Source: Stutzerimonas stutzeri (GTDB lineage Bacteria; Pseudomonadota; Gammaproteobacteria; Pseudomonadales; Pseudomonadaceae). Taken from it: DNA of 64,000 nucleotides. Numbering within the stretch: the stretch's first letter is position 1; every line of letters begins with the position of its first letter. Shown in pieces: positions 18,901 through 27,440 of this stretch. The translations under genes were made by a program, and so were the position numbers. The DNA is taken from the NCBI RefSeq assembly GCF_024448955.1, contig NZ_JAMOIH010000020.1, positions 1 through 64,000 of the forward strand, written 5' to 3'. The notes below the pieces were generated by a model that was given only the letters and a program-made list of their open reading frames with translations, ran no database searches and was not told the DNA's origin.

Positions 18901-20055
18901 ACCGAAGGTTACAGCAGCTCGGCAGCAGAAGTGGTGCGACTGGTGGCATTCTCGGAAGTGGGCGTTTTTCGTATCAGCGTTACGCCGCCTGGCAGCGGCT
19001 ATCTGGACGGAGAGACGGTGGCTGGTGGGACTTCGGCGAATATTGGCCGAATCAAACCGGCCTACCTAGACGCGACGGGAGCCGGCTCGCTCCGACCGAG
19101 TTGCAGCCCTGACTACAGCTATCAGGAGCAACCAATGGCGTTCACTGAGTTTCCGAGCCTGACCATCACCGGCAAGAACCGCAGTGGCGTGACTACCGTT
19201 AATTATGATCGTGAAGGATTCTGGAAGTTTCCCGAAGCCTGGACGCCGACTTTTTTTTCCAGCGTTGGGCGCGCCTCGCTCGACACACGTATTCCCGGCG
19301 ATGGCTCTCCCCTCAACCAAGATTGCGCCTTGGAAAGCAACAAGGCCGACTGCATCGCCGCCAGGCTACGCATTGAGGGTTCGACAGCCAGCAAGTGGGA
19401 GGAGGATAAGAACGTCGGCGATGGCGCTAGGATGCTGAAAATGCCCGATTCTCTACGTCTTCGGTATTTGCGAGGAGCGACACCGGGTAGTGACGACAAG
19501 TTGTTCGAAGCGCAGATCGAAGCCTTCACCAGCAAGGCGCAGCTTCTCGATAGCGATGGGGTATTCGTCGCTGATATTAGCGCCAGCTACACGGCGAAGG
19601 ATCATGCGTTCACGATGAAGGGCTCGCAGGTTTTGCTCGGCCGCTACAGGCAGGGAGGGGCCACGGGATCGGAGCTGAGCCCCTTGCGCCTTCCCCTTGT
19701 CCTGGAGAAGTGGAACGGCAGTGCGTTTGTAACAAATACGGATCCGGTAGATAGCTCTTGCACAGAAGTCAGCGATATCAAGCTCGATAGCCCACGCGGC
19801 AACTTGTCCAAGGGTGACATTGATGCGTTGACCGTGATGCTAGGCGATGTCCTGCAAGGCATGCGCCAGATCACTTTAAGTGCGCCCGGTGTCGGCAAGG
19901 CTGGCAGCGTGCGGGTCGAGCCACAGGTGCCCAGCTGGTTGTATTTCGACTGGCTTGGTACCGGACCGATCAGTCCCAGTGCCATTGCAACGTTCGGCGG
20001 ATATGCAGGGTCGAAGCCCCTGATCTTCCGCCGTGAGCTTTACAGGGGCATGTGA
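15958..20055 (+). CDS. mshQ: MSHA-associated giant secreted protein MshQ
   Basis: A 1365-residue exported protein with a Sec signal ending near AHAAS (residue 26). Residues about 60-350 form a repetitive, Ser/Thr/Gly-rich beta solenoid with a roughly 20-residue beat (GSVxSxSGxITLxxxxVxG). Residues about 380-630 form a lectin-like jelly roll (FNRSALGNDWAV ... DGMALIM ... GGWLGIGFDEFGNY). The rest is the long C-terminal region shared by MshQ proteins, with scattered cysteine pairs. It is probably displayed at the cell surface or pilus tip and may bind sugars; both are inferences. Last gene of the pilus operon; no clear terminator follows. Confidence 0.85.
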   Translation: MRINRSFLMRCWLLILAAILPGGAHAASYTFYWEGFLFWGEYKTNTPCTGSWSYSSDTYRCTGSVNLAPGDTLQVNTSRLGNITVVADEGFTLSSNTIGTSSKNITLSAGYSPVTATGTNTVHGSVLSSSGSITLAGAAVNGSVESASGTIALTNSSITGTLTSSGNTRLTNSSVSGAARITNDLTATNSTFSSDVTVSGVSSFTGGSLAANLFGGGSVTTTSGTTISGSLSNNYGTVSLDGGRVGGTVSTQSVVANATTFTGDIVATGGLVTLTGGSVTGNISSNCCTVTLNRLKVAGNVSVSQNNIVLDGSTVTGNLVTTNEVRLLNDSFVYGDVTAATWGNGTIFGTGRSHVYGVCTPTATTPADLCDGEIKPICLTASPDNFNRSALGNDWAVTSRSGSFGTPRIANGRLRLTDDSNDVATGATVQRTFPAANNLITVTFKYYGYSNRSNRGADGMALIMSDARVTPQPGAYGGSLGYAQKTGISGFAGGWLGIGFDEFGNYSNETEGRVGGIGPRSDAIAIRGSGSGTDGYRYLTGVSTNGIDHSSSTSTANPGHMYRVTIDSRTRGKTLVTVERDTGGSGRNYSTLVSAYDVQLSSSQVAIPDNFWLSFTGSTGGNVNIHELDDLQVCANRMNPIGTQIDHFEIIAPSSGLTCAPLPVTVKACLNSACTLYTEAVTATAVLSSGGSIISSDTRTFTGGSGNFSLRRTTRGSATLGIASSSPVTKPLSETLCKIGTSALSTNCSVSFADSGFIFDVPTQLSNKPSGDVLITAVRKDDSSQRCVPAFQGERGLQFWSSYIDPSTSAGRSLEVNGAAVSSSEASPTGVKLTFNSTAQASIKVRYNDAGKLQLNARYNGSSTTEDSGLSMQGSDQFVVKPVGLCVEPQIWSSSTAGRCEAGDANCKAFVAAGDGFPVRFRPVGWQADDDNNLCAGNPTTPNFRHDGITLASMLVAPSNGAEGTMSLAGNDSNRYDHRPTTEGYSSSAAEVVRLVAFSEVGVFRISVTPPGSGYLDGETVAGGTSANIGRIKPAYLDATGAGSLRPSCSPDYSYQEQPMAFTEFPSLTITGKNRSGVTTVNYDREGFWKFPEAWTPTFFSSVGRASLDTRIPGDGSPLNQDCALESNKADCIAARLRIEGSTASKWEEDKNVGDGARMLKMPDSLRLRYLRGATPGSDDKLFEAQIEAFTSKAQLLDSDGVFVADISASYTAKDHAFTMKGSQVLLGRYRQGGATGSELSPLRLPLVLEKWNGSAFVTNTDPVDSSCTEVSDIKLDSPRGNLSKGDIDALTVMLGDVLQGMRQITLSAPGVGKAGSVRVEPQVPSWLYFDWLGTGPISPSAIATFGGYAGSKPLIFRRELYRGM

Positions 20056-20621
20056 CGTTTGGCGCGTACCGCCCGTACGAAAATCATCTGGATACCGGTA
20101 GAGAGCGTAGCGTGGCTGTTGCGGAGAAGCGATCCTGTTCGGCTTCTAGATAGTTTGTAGGACAGGAGCCTGCGTGCTGGCAACGATGCGACTGCGGTTT
20201 TTCACGGGCAGCTCTCACGTAATGGGCGGACGGGTGCGGCTGTTATGACATCTGTTTCCGCTGAAGCGGCCAAAGCTCTCGTCAAACATAGAGCCGTTCA
20301 GCTGAGCAGCCCTCATCAATGTAAAAGAGGGGATTCCCCGGCCTGCCTGTACCGAGGTCCCCGAAACTGGCTGAGTGAACCTATGCATTGCATATGCCAG
20401 TTTCGGGTTCGGTTGCGGTCTGCCGCTGATGGGCAGTGTAAGGTGGCCCGTAGTGACTGTATTGGAAGCGTTCAAGCCTGTAGGGCCGAACTTATTCGGC
20501 CGCAGACTTGCCCAGGCCGAACAAGTTCGGCCCTACGCGCTTGATTCGCGTAAGGGCGAGAGTGTCGATTTGCGCGCAAATTGGGTGCGGCTGTGCGTAG
20601 TTCGCTCACTTGTGGCGCAGC
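20056..20621. other. Intergenic region with two long inverted repeats
   Basis: No believable gene lies here. At 20360-20371 and 20396-20407 a perfect 12-base inverted repeat (CCCGAAACTGGC and its complement) encloses 24 bases that contain a second small palindrome (ATGCA-T-TGCAT). At 20480-20493 and 20523-20536 a perfect 14-base inverted repeat (GTAGGGCCGAACTT and its complement) encloses another GGCC-bearing hairpin. The second is a REP-like element and could end the msh transcript or that of the opposing META gene. Confidence 0.6.
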
Positions 20622-21023
20622 TTAGTTCTGTTCTGGCCAGACGCGGAGCGGGGCGCCTTCGGCTGGCCAGAAGCGCAGCTGATCGATTTTGGATACATCC
20701 CAGCGCTCGACACGGGAAAGCAAATCCAGGAATTGCTGTTCCTGCTTCATGATGTGCTCGGCGCACATCTTGCGCGTGCTGCCTACTTCGCTGAAGCGGA
20801 TCTGCTGATCGTCGAGCTGGTAGTTGGCGAACCAGTGATTGCAGCCGGCGTTGCCGTAGGCGCGGTCTTCGCTGAAGGTCAGCGAGACCGGGTTGCGGCC
20901 TACCACGGGGTCGTCGCCGATCCATTCGGCGATGTAGGTGACGTCATGCTGCAGCGTGAGCGGGTCAACTGAGCAACCGCTGACAGACAACACGGCAAGG
21001 CCGGCCATGATGAACTTGTTCAT
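20622..21023 (-). CDS. META-domain lipoprotein (HslJ-like)
   Basis: A 133-residue lipoprotein; the signal peptide ends in a lipobox with Cys17 (LSVSGC). The mature part fits the META/HslJ domain: YIAEWIGDDPVVGRNPVSLTF, then AYGNAGCNHWFANYQLDDQQIRF, with the conserved GCNHW segment, and a closing FL(D)LLSRVERWDV. HslJ-type proteins are linked to heat shock and novobiocin resistance in E. coli, but the biochemical role is unknown. It starts inside the stop of the upstream gene (ATGA), so the two are a transcriptional pair. Confidence 0.82.
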   Translation of the reverse strand: MNKFIMAGLAVLSVSGCSVDPLTLQHDVTYIAEWIGDDPVVGRNPVSLTFSEDRAYGNAGCNHWFANYQLDDQQIRFSEVGSTRKMCAEHIMKQEQQFLDLLSRVERWDVSKIDQLRFWPAEGAPLRVWPEQN

Positions 21024-21457
21024 TGCTTGGACTCCCGGCATGTGGGGCACAGGTGTCGGCCGCCGTCGTTCGTCCAGCCCAATTCGCTGATCCGCGCTTC
21101 GGCCGCCGGGGCGCGAGCGGCTTCGCCTTTGGCTGCGTCCACCGCGAATTCGAAATCCCGCTGTTTACCGCAAGCGTCGCAGTCGACCTGCCAGTTGACG
21201 ATCGCCAGTTCACGAAACACCGGGCCGCTCGCCACGGCCATCCACTGGCCCGGCGGGTTGATCAGGTGTCGAACCTTGTCGACCGTCAGGCGCTGGGAGA
21301 GCTCCCGACTACCTTTGAGCGTGACGATGAGTACGTCGCCCGAGCGGATGTTGCCGCCGTTACCCGTGACCTGATAGCGGCCCGGTGCCAGGGCGCGGCA
21401 TTCGGTCAGGGTGTGTGCAGGATTGAGCAGGTTGTAGCGGAAATCGTGTTCGGCCAT
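21020..21457 (-). CDS. Conserved hypothetical protein with CxxC pairs
   Basis: A 145-residue protein that I do not assign to a named family. It opens MAEHDFRYNLLNPAHTLTECRALAPGRYQVTG, has a small beta barrel-like middle (SGDVLIVTLKG), and ends with two cysteine pairs (CDACG near residue 93, CPTC near 138) that could hold zinc. The ATG at 21457 is chosen because the 44-residue upstream extension from 21589 lies in repeat-bearing sequence. It overlaps the META lipoprotein start and is likely co-transcribed. Confidence 0.6.
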   Translation of the reverse strand: MAEHDFRYNLLNPAHTLTECRALAPGRYQVTGNGGNIRSGDVLIVTLKGSRELSQRLTVDKVRHLINPPGQWMAVASGPVFRELAIVNWQVDCDACGKQRDFEFAVDAAKGEAARAPAAEARISELGWTNDGGRHLCPTCRESKQ

Positions 21458-21610
21458 GACTCGCAATCGACTGTGAATGAGGGGGCTTTTGCGGCGGGCC
21501 ATAATGCTAGCACGGCAGATGGGCAGAGGCTGCGCTGGGACGAGGCAAAGTAATCGAGCAATCGGGTTTTCCGATGCTTTGCTGGACAATCGGTTTATGG
21601 TTGCGGCAAG

Positions 21611-21960
21611 CGGGGCTTCGGCGACGAGGTTCGCCCGCCCCTCACCCCAGCCCTCTCCCCGGAGGGGAGAGGGGGTGGACCGAGTTGTTGTTGTGGTTGT
21701 TTGTCTTTCCGATGGATGCTGCGAAGCCAGGGGTCAAACTGCCTGTGGGACGATGCTTCGGCGTCGAGGTTCGCTCACCCCTCACACCCCAGCCCTCTCA
21801 TCGGAGGAGAGAGGGGGCGGACCGAGGTTGTTGTGGGGGTTTGTCCTTTTGAGGACGCGCAGGGTTACGCAGCCTGGGGCGGTTTTTCGCGACGAGGTTC
21901 GCCAATCCCCTCACCCCAGCCCTCTCACCGGAGGGGAAAGGGAGCTGACCGAGTGGCTGC
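21611..21960. repeat. Three diverged direct repeats of about 130-140 bases
   Basis: Units starting GCG(A/T)CGAGGTTCGC at 21621, 21761 and 21889 each continue into CCTCACCCCAGCCCTCTC followed by its near complement GGAGGGGAGAGGG and GACCGAG. Each unit can thus fold into a long hairpin. A fourth, lone copy sits inverted between mshE and mshG (11095-11133). Open frames here are translations of repeats. Confidence 0.75.
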
Positions 21961-22047
21961 TAGGGCTGTTATCGGCTGCGGCCACTTTGTGCGTCATTAA
22001 GAATCCAGACCATGAGCACCGATGCCCAACCAGGTTCAGACAGATAG

Positions 22048-22842
22048 CTACGGACGGGTATCGGCGAAAGTCTCGTCGAGAAAGCGTTGCATATCCTTCC
22101 AGGAGCGTTCGTCGGCGGCTTTGTTGTAAGCCACGTCGACACCCTTTTCCTGAAACTTGTCGGCACCAGGATTGGTGAAGCCGTGTTTGGCACCGGGCAG
22201 GTTGACGAAGCGGTAGTCGGCGCCGGCTTTGACCATTTCGGCATTCAGCGCCGCCACGTCATCGGCGCTGACCATGCTGTCTTCGCTGCCGTGTTCGACC
22301 AGTACGCGCGCTTTGACGCTGCCAGGGACGGCACGGGTTTGCGTGGCCAATGCGCCGTGGAAGCTGACGACGCCAGCGAGCGGCGCGCCCTGGCGTGCCA
22401 TGTCCAGCACCACCTTGCCACCAAAGCAGTAGCCGACCGCGGCGAGTTTGGCGGCGTCGGTTTGCTGTTGCTGTCTGAGCAGGTCCAGGCCGGCGTTGAA
22501 GCGGTCCTTGGCCGCGTCGGCATCGGCCAGCGCGGCCTGCATGAAACTCATGGCGTCCTTGGGATGCTCGGTATTCTTGCCTTCGCCATACATATCGATC
22601 GCCAACGCGCTGTAGCCTAGCTCGGCGAGGTCTCGGGCGCGGCTTTTGGCGTAGTCGTTGAGGCCCCACCATTCATGCACCACGACGACGCCTGGGCGCT
22701 TGCCTTCGATGGCGTCGTCATAGGCGTAATAGCCGATCATTTTGGTGCCATCAGCTGCGGTATAGGGAAGTTCCTGAGTCTGGATTTCGGCTTGAGCGAA
22801 GGCGCTGGCGGCCATCAGCGCGCCGAGCAGGCAATAGCGCAT
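22048..22842 (-). CDS. Dienelactone hydrolase family protein, exported
   Basis: A 264-residue alpha/beta hydrolase. A Sec signal peptide (MRYCLLGALMAASAFAQA) directs it to the periplasm, unlike the cytosolic enzyme of chlorocatechol breakdown. The nucleophile is Cys in GYCFGG (near residue 141), the acid is probably Asp in HGSEDSMVS, and the base is His in GAKHGFTNP. The oxyanion/Glu motif VVVVHEWWGLN is complete. Substrate unknown; members act on lactones, carboxymethylenebutenolide or ester-like xenobiotics. Appears monocistronic, facing the same way as nap genes but separated from them by an inverted repeat. Confidence 0.85.
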   Translation of the reverse strand: MRYCLLGALMAASAFAQAEIQTQELPYTAADGTKMIGYYAYDDAIEGKRPGVVVVHEWWGLNDYAKSRARDLAELGYSALAIDMYGEGKNTEHPKDAMSFMQAALADADAAKDRFNAGLDLLRQQQQTDAAKLAAVGYCFGGKVVLDMARQGAPLAGVVSFHGALATQTRAVPGSVKARVLVEHGSEDSMVSADDVAALNAEMVKAGADYRFVNLPGAKHGFTNPGADKFQEKGVDVAYNKAADERSWKDMQRFLDETFADTRP

Positions 22843-22948
22843 GGGGAGGACTCCTTGTTATGGCAACGTCGATTGATAGCCGTCGTTCGACTCGCCTGCA
22901 ACTCGGTCGTTCAGGTGTGGGGAAGAGCGCTGCTGTGGAGAAACAGAG

Positions 22949-22973
22949 CCGGCGCGACCTGGGGCTGCGCCGG
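22949..22973 (-). terminator. Probable terminator after napC
   Basis: CCGGCGC (22949-22955) pairs with GCGCCGG (22967-22973) around 11 bases. Read on the minus strand it lies 8 bases beyond the napC stop and is followed by CTCTGTTT, a modest T-rich tail. Confidence 0.5.
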
Positions 22974-22980
22974 ATCGTGT

Positions 22981-23577
22981 TTACCAGCCCGGCACGCCGT
23001 GCATGTCCGGCAACCGGTGCGCGATGCCCTTGTGGCAATCGATACAGGTGGCTTCGCCGTTGGCCAGGGCTGTGGAGTGGAACTGCGATGCGCGAGCGGA
23101 CTGGCGCGTAAAGTCCATGTAATCGAAGTCGTGGCAGTTACGGCATTCCAGCGAGTCATTCGCTTTCAGGCGACGCCATTCTCGTTCGGCCATTTCACGG
23201 CGCATGCCGAGAAACTTCTCCCGGGTACTGATGGTGCCGAAAATCTTGCCCCAGACCTCCTTGGATGCCTGCATCTTGCGTGCGATCTTGTCCGTCCATT
23301 CATGCGGCACGTGGCAATCCGGGCAGGTGGCGCGCACGCCCGAGCGGTTGGTGTAGTGAATGGTGTCCTTGATCTCCATGTACACGTTGTCTTCCATTTC
23401 GTGGCAGGAGATGCAGAACGCCTCGGTGTTAGTCACCTCCAATGCGGTATTGAATCCGCCCCAGAAAATGATGCCGGCGATGAACCCGCCGAGCGTCAGC
23501 GCGCCCAGGCTGTAATGCACGCTCGGACGGCGCAGGACCGTCCAGTATTTCTTGAGAAACGACAGTATCGACTTCAT
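22981..23577 (-). CDS. napC: Membrane-bound tetrahaem cytochrome c NapC
   Basis: A 198-residue NapC/NirT quinol dehydrogenase that passes electrons from the quinol pool to NapB and NapA. It has one N-terminal membrane anchor (residues about 21-42) and four haem attachment motifs: CISCH (55-59), CPDCH, CRNCH and CIDCH. Conserved Met and His residues near the first haem are present (HEMEDN). Length is typical. Last gene of napEDABC; ten bases separate it from napB. Confidence 0.95.
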   Translation of the reverse strand: MKSILSFLKKYWTVLRRPSVHYSLGALTLGGFIAGIIFWGGFNTALEVTNTEAFCISCHEMEDNVYMEIKDTIHYTNRSGVRATCPDCHVPHEWTDKIARKMQASKEVWGKIFGTISTREKFLGMRREMAEREWRRLKANDSLECRNCHDFDYMDFTRQSARASQFHSTALANGEATCIDCHKGIAHRLPDMHGVPGW

Positions 23578-23587
23578 CCAGGCGTCC

Positions 23588-24070
23588 TCACTGTTCGTTC
23601 TGTTGGTTTTCGCGATAGAGCAACTCGTCGATGTTCTCGAAGTCGTTCTGCACCAGCGGTTTCACGTCGTGCTGCACTACATGGCATTGCGTACAGAAAT
23701 AGCGACGAGGGGCGACGGTGCCCAGGGTCTGGCTGTCGCGATCCGTGAAGTGCGTGATGCTTATCATCGGCGCCTGGGTGCGCGCGCTATTGGCGCGGCT
23801 GTGGCATGAAAGGCATTTATTGCTGTTGGTGTCGACCTGGTAGCCGCGAATCGTGTGCGGAATGGTCGGCGGCTGTTCGGGATAGTTGCGCTCGCGCTTG
23901 AGGTCCTTGTTTTCTTCATCTTTGAGAGGCGGTGGGGTGAATTCCTGGGTGATGGTGCCGCCTGGGCGCCGACCGTCCGGCGCGGGGGCATCCAGTGGGT
24001 AGTCCTGCTCGGCGGCAATGGCCAGGCCAAACACCGCGAGGAGCGTCAAAGGCAGTAAGCGAAATTTCAT
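23588..24070 (-). CDS. napB: Periplasmic nitrate reductase dihaem subunit NapB
   Basis: A 160-residue periplasmic dihaem cytochrome that hands electrons to NapA. Signal peptide to about residue 20 (cleavage near AIAAEQDY). Two CxxCH motifs: CLSCH at about 86-90 and CTQCH at about 126-130, with axial His residues in the conserved IPHTIRG and [10 protein letters not shown] segments. The start at ATG 24070 is chosen over an upstream start inside napA's trailing codons. Gap to napA is 11 bases. Confidence 0.95.
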   Translation of the reverse strand: MKFRLLPLTLLAVFGLAIAAEQDYPLDAPAPDGRRPGGTITQEFTPPPLKDEENKDLKRERNYPEQPPTIPHTIRGYQVDTNSNKCLSCHSRANSARTQAPMISITHFTDRDSQTLGTVAPRRYFCTQCHVVQHDVKPLVQNDFENIDELLYRENQQNEQ

Positions 24071-24081
24071 GGCGACTCTCC

Positions 24082-26586
24082 TCAGGCGATGCTGACCACT
24101 TCGATTTTCACAGCGCATTTCTTGTAGTCGGTTTGCTTGGAGATCGGGTCGGTAGCGTCGAGGGTGACCTTATTGATCAGCTTGTTGGCATCGAAGAAGG
24201 GCACGAAGATCAAACCCTTCGGCGGCTTGTTGCGCCCACGGGTTTCGACGCGCGCCTGCATCTCGCCGCGCCGACTGATGACCTTGACCACGCTGCCACG
24301 CCGCGCCTTGAGGTCGCGAGCATCATCGGGATGCATGTACACCAGTGCGTCGGGAACCGCCTGGTGAAGCTCGTCGACGCGCTGGGTCATGCTGCCGGTG
24401 TGCCAGTGTTCCAGCACGCGGCCGGTGCTCAGCCAGAACGGATAATCCTCGTCAGGTATTTCGGCTGGGACTTCGTAGGGCAGGGCGAAGATGATCGCCT
24501 TCTTGTCCGGATAGCCATAGAACTGAACCCCGGTGCCTTTTTCTACATAGGGGTCGTAGCCTTCCCGGTAGCGCCAGCGGGTTTCTTCGCCGTTTACCAC
24601 GGGCCAGCGCAGGCCTCGCTCCTGGTGATAGCGATCGAAGTCCGCCAAATCGTGGGCATGGCCGCGACCGAACTCGGCGTATTCCTCGAACAGGCCCTTC
24701 TGTACGTAGAAGCCGTACTCCTCCGACTCCCTATTGCGGTAGCCCTCTTCGATATCCGACGTGGGGAAGCGATCGACCTTGCCGTTCTTGAACAGCACGT
24801 CGAAAAGCGTCTTGCCTTTGAGTTCCGGTGCCTTGGCGAGCAGATCGGCGGGCCATACCTCATCGGTGGTGAAGCGTTTGGAAAACTCCATCAATTGCCA
24901 CAGGTCCGAGCGAGCCTCGCCCGGCGCGTTGACCAATTGGTGCCAGAAGTGGGTGCGGCGTTCAGCGTTGCCGTAAGCGCCTTCCTTTTCCACCCACATG
25001 GCAGCGGGAAGGATCAGATCGGCCGCTTGGGCCGATACCGTTGGGTAGACATCGGAAACAACGATGAAGGTTTCCGGGTTGCGCCAGCCGGGTAGCGTCT
25101 CCTGCATCAGGTTCGGGCCGGCCTGCATGTTGTTGGAGGCCTGGGTCCAGTAGACCTTGAGCCCGCCGTCCTTCAGTTCGCGGCTCTGTTGCACGGCATG
25201 GAAGCCGGGCTTTTCCTGAATGGTGCCTTCGGGCAGCTTCCAGATTTTTTCGGTGGTGGCGCGGTGCTTCGGATTGGTGACCACCATGTCCGCAGGCAGA
25301 CGATGGGAGAAGGTGCCCACCTCCCGCGCGGTGCCGCAGGCCGAGGGCTGGCCGGTGAGCGAAAACGGGCTGTTGCCTGGCTCGCTGATCTTTCCGGTGA
25401 GCAAGTGAATGTTGTAGATCATGTTGTTCGCCCAGACACCACGAGTGTGCTGGTTGAAGCCCATGGTCCAGAACGACATCACCTTGGTCTTGGGGTCGGC
25501 ATACAGCTCGGCCAGCGCCTTAAGGCGCTCGGCAGGCACGCCCGATTCGTGGGCGGCGTGCTCGAGGGTGTAGGGTTTGAGGAACTCGGCGTAGTCCTCG
25601 AAGCTGATGTCGGTCCAGCTGGCGGCCACTGCGGCATTTTCGGCCTTCAGCTCACGGGGATCGGTGGGGCGCAGGCCGTAACCGATGTTGGTCGCACCTT
25701 TGGCGAACCGGGTGTGGTTCTTGATGAAGTCCTGATTGACCGCACCGCTCTGGATGATGTGGTTGGCGATGTAGTTGAGGATCACCAGATCGGTCTGCGG
25801 ATTGAACACCATCGGGATGTCGGCGAGATCGAAGCTGCGGTGTTCGAAGGTCGACATCACCGCGACCTTGACGTGCGGCGCGCTGAGCCGGCGATCGGTG
25901 ACGCGGGTCCAGAGCACCGGGTGCATCTCGGCCATGTTCGAGCCCCAGAGCACGAAGGCATCGGCGGCCTCAATATCGTCGTAGCAGCCCATGGGCTCAT
26001 CCATGCCGAAGGTGCGCATGAAGCCTACCGCCGCCGACGCCATGCAGTGACGGGCATTGGGATCGAGATTATTGGAGCGGAACCCGGCTTTCATCAGTTT
26101 GTTGGCCGCGTAGCCTTCCCACACGGTCCACTGGCCGGAGCCGAACATGCCGACTGAGCTTGGGCCGCTTTCCTTGAGTGCCGCCTTGTATTTCTCCTCC
26201 ATGACGTCGAAGGCTTGCTCCCAGCTGACCGGCTGGAATTCGCCCTGCTTGTCGTATTTGCCGTCCTTCATCCGCAGTAGCGGCTGCGTCAAGCGATCGG
26301 AGCCATACATGATCTTGGACAGGAAATAGCCTTTGACGCAGTTGATGCCGCGATTGACCTCGGCCTTCACATCGCCGTGAGTGGCCACGACGCGATCACC
26401 GGCAGTGGCGACCATCACGCCGCAACCGGTACCGCAGAACCGGCAGGGCGCCTTGTGCCACTGCAGGTTGGTGACCTCGGGATTGGTGATCAGGTTGCTG
26501 GCGCTGGTGGCGATCGGCAGTCCCGCCACGCTGGCCGCTATGGCCGCGGCGTTGGCCTTGGCAAATTGACGTCGTGTGAGGCTCAT
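24082..26586 (-). CDS. napA: Periplasmic nitrate reductase catalytic subunit NapA
   Basis: An 834-residue molybdoenzyme that reduces nitrate to nitrite in the periplasm. A twin-arginine signal ([10 protein letters not shown]) is followed by a 4Fe-4S motif at Cys48, Cys51, Cys55 and Cys83. The molybdenum ligand is expected to be the Cys in [13 protein letters not shown], the usual NapA position. Large MGD-binding regions (for example [30 protein letters not shown] and the C-terminal [14 protein letters not shown]) are intact. Length fits the family. It overlaps napD by four bases, and NapD is the chaperone for its Tat signal. Confidence 0.97.
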   Translation of the reverse strand: MSLTRRQFAKANAAAIAASVAGLPIATSASNLITNPEVTNLQWHKAPCRFCGTGCGVMVATAGDRVVATHGDVKAEVNRGINCVKGYFLSKIMYGSDRLTQPLLRMKDGKYDKQGEFQPVSWEQAFDVMEEKYKAALKESGPSSVGMFGSGQWTVWEGYAANKLMKAGFRSNNLDPNARHCMASAAVGFMRTFGMDEPMGCYDDIEAADAFVLWGSNMAEMHPVLWTRVTDRRLSAPHVKVAVMSTFEHRSFDLADIPMVFNPQTDLVILNYIANHIIQSGAVNQDFIKNHTRFAKGATNIGYGLRPTDPRELKAENAAVAASWTDISFEDYAEFLKPYTLEHAAHESGVPAERLKALAELYADPKTKVMSFWTMGFNQHTRGVWANNMIYNIHLLTGKISEPGNSPFSLTGQPSACGTAREVGTFSHRLPADMVVTNPKHRATTEKIWKLPEGTIQEKPGFHAVQQSRELKDGGLKVYWTQASNNMQAGPNLMQETLPGWRNPETFIVVSDVYPTVSAQAADLILPAAMWVEKEGAYGNAERRTHFWHQLVNAPGEARSDLWQLMEFSKRFTTDEVWPADLLAKAPELKGKTLFDVLFKNGKVDRFPTSDIEEGYRNRESEEYGFYVQKGLFEEYAEFGRGHAHDLADFDRYHQERGLRWPVVNGEETRWRYREGYDPYVEKGTGVQFYGYPDKKAIIFALPYEVPAEIPDEDYPFWLSTGRVLEHWHTGSMTQRVDELHQAVPDALVYMHPDDARDLKARRGSVVKVISRRGEMQARVETRGRNKPPKGLIFVPFFDANKLINKVTLDATDPISKQTDYKKCAVKIEVVSIA

Positions 26587-26843
26587 TCAGGCTCTCCTTC
26601 GGGTGAGAGGAGTTCGTGGTAAATCAAGGCGGCATTAAGAACGCCGGGTATTTGTTGGATATGGCTGATGGTGTCGAGAATCTGGCTTTCATGTTCGGCT
26701 TCGAGGACCACGACCAGTTTCCCCGCCGCACTCTCTTGGTGCAGTTCAGTTCCGGGCAATAGCACCAGGTTTCTTTTCACAGCTTCCAGCAGTTCGGCGC
26801 GGCAATGCACGAGCAAACTGGCGATATGCAGGGCGTTATTCAT
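26583..26843 (-). CDS. napD: NapA Tat-signal chaperone NapD
   Basis: An 86-residue cytoplasmic chaperone that binds the NapA twin-arginine leader and holds it until cofactor insertion is complete. The NapD features are present: an N-terminal strand [21 protein letters not shown], then a [16 protein letters not shown] segment and the [16 protein letters not shown] closing strand. The stop overlaps the start of napA, as in most nap operons. Confidence 0.92.
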   Translation of the reverse strand: MNNALHIASLLVHCRAELLEAVKRNLVLLPGTELHQESAAGKLVVVLEAEHESQILDTISHIQQIPGVLNAALIYHELLSPEGEPE

Positions 26844-26919
26844 TGGTTTAGGTAAGGCTCCGCCTACATTGAAACTGCAAGCTAAAAGAGGACTGTTACG
26901 GTCAGGTTAGTGCTGGTGG

Positions 26920-27102
26920 TCAACTCGGCGGGCCGGGTGGTCCGAAGACGACCAGCTGGCTTATCCAGACGATGAAGCCGTACCCAGCGACGATCACGAC
27001 GCTTAGCAGAGGGAACAGGAAGACCAGCAGAAATACGAACAGCCGTGTTTCGTCCGGCTTGCTTATAAGGGCGGGATCGGTGTCGTGTGGCACTGCGTTC
27101 AC
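26920..27102 (-). CDS. napE: NapE small membrane protein
   Basis: A 60-residue single-span membrane protein at the head of the nap operon. KPDETRLFVFLLVFLFPLLSV-type sequence and the FGPPGPP tail match NapE of Pseudomonas and Paracoccus. NapE function is not settled; it may help the quinol-oxidising arm. I take the GTG at 27102; an upstream TTG (27153) would add a basic, non-conserved leader. A 76-base gap separates it from napD. No napF, G or H genes are present. Confidence 0.85.
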   Translation of the reverse strand: MNAVPHDTDPALISKPDETRLFVFLLVFLFPLLSVVIVAGYGFIVWISQLVVFGPPGPPS

Positions 27103-27178
27103 CTTTTTCTTCGAATGTGTATGGAGTCTAGGAAGCGCCAATGGCTTATTCAAAGTCGCCCGTCGATAAACGACAGGC

Positions 27179-27216
27179 TAATAAGCGTTAATTACAGTTG
27201 TTTTGACCTAGCTCAA
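27179..27216 (-). promoter_or_regulatory. ANR/DNR (FNR-type) box and -10 for nap
   Basis: TTGAC-CTAG-CTCAA at 27203-27216 matches TTGAT-N4-ATCAA at eight of ten positions. A -10 like TTATTA lies on the minus strand at 27184-27179. If the box is centred at -41.5, transcription would begin near 27168, about 65 bases before napE. Anaerobic or nitric-oxide-linked activation by ANR or DNR is inferred. Confidence 0.65.
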
Positions 27217-27270
27217 TAATAAGGTTCGGTACGGGCGATATACGGCCAAAACTTAAAGCCTGTTCTTGCG

Positions 27271-27300
27271 CTTGTTTCGTTGCGGCTGCGACGAAACAAG
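27271..27300. repeat. Perfect inverted repeat upstream of the MFS gene
   Basis: CTTGTTTCGT (27271-27280) and ACGAAACAAG (27291-27300) are perfect complements around ten bases. No T-run follows on either strand. It lies between divergent nap and MFS genes and may be an operator or a transcript hairpin. Confidence 0.6.
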
Positions 27301-27440
27301 TGGACATCTAGCGTTGATATATGACCGCTTGTGCCTTTATCTGGCCAGGTTGTGGCTGCGTGGCATCTGTATGGCCGTGTGGTAGGCTGCGCCGCTTTTT
27401 TCAGGCTCGTTCCGTCGGAAACGGGTGTAGGAATAAACGC

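Noticed and set aside
20341..20621. Plus-strand frames of 99 and 125 codons after mshQ
   Set aside because: They read through inverted repeats and show no conserved features.
23995..26157. Plus-strand frames of 366 and 322 codons opposite napA
   Set aside because: Antisense to a clearly coding, fully conserved napA.
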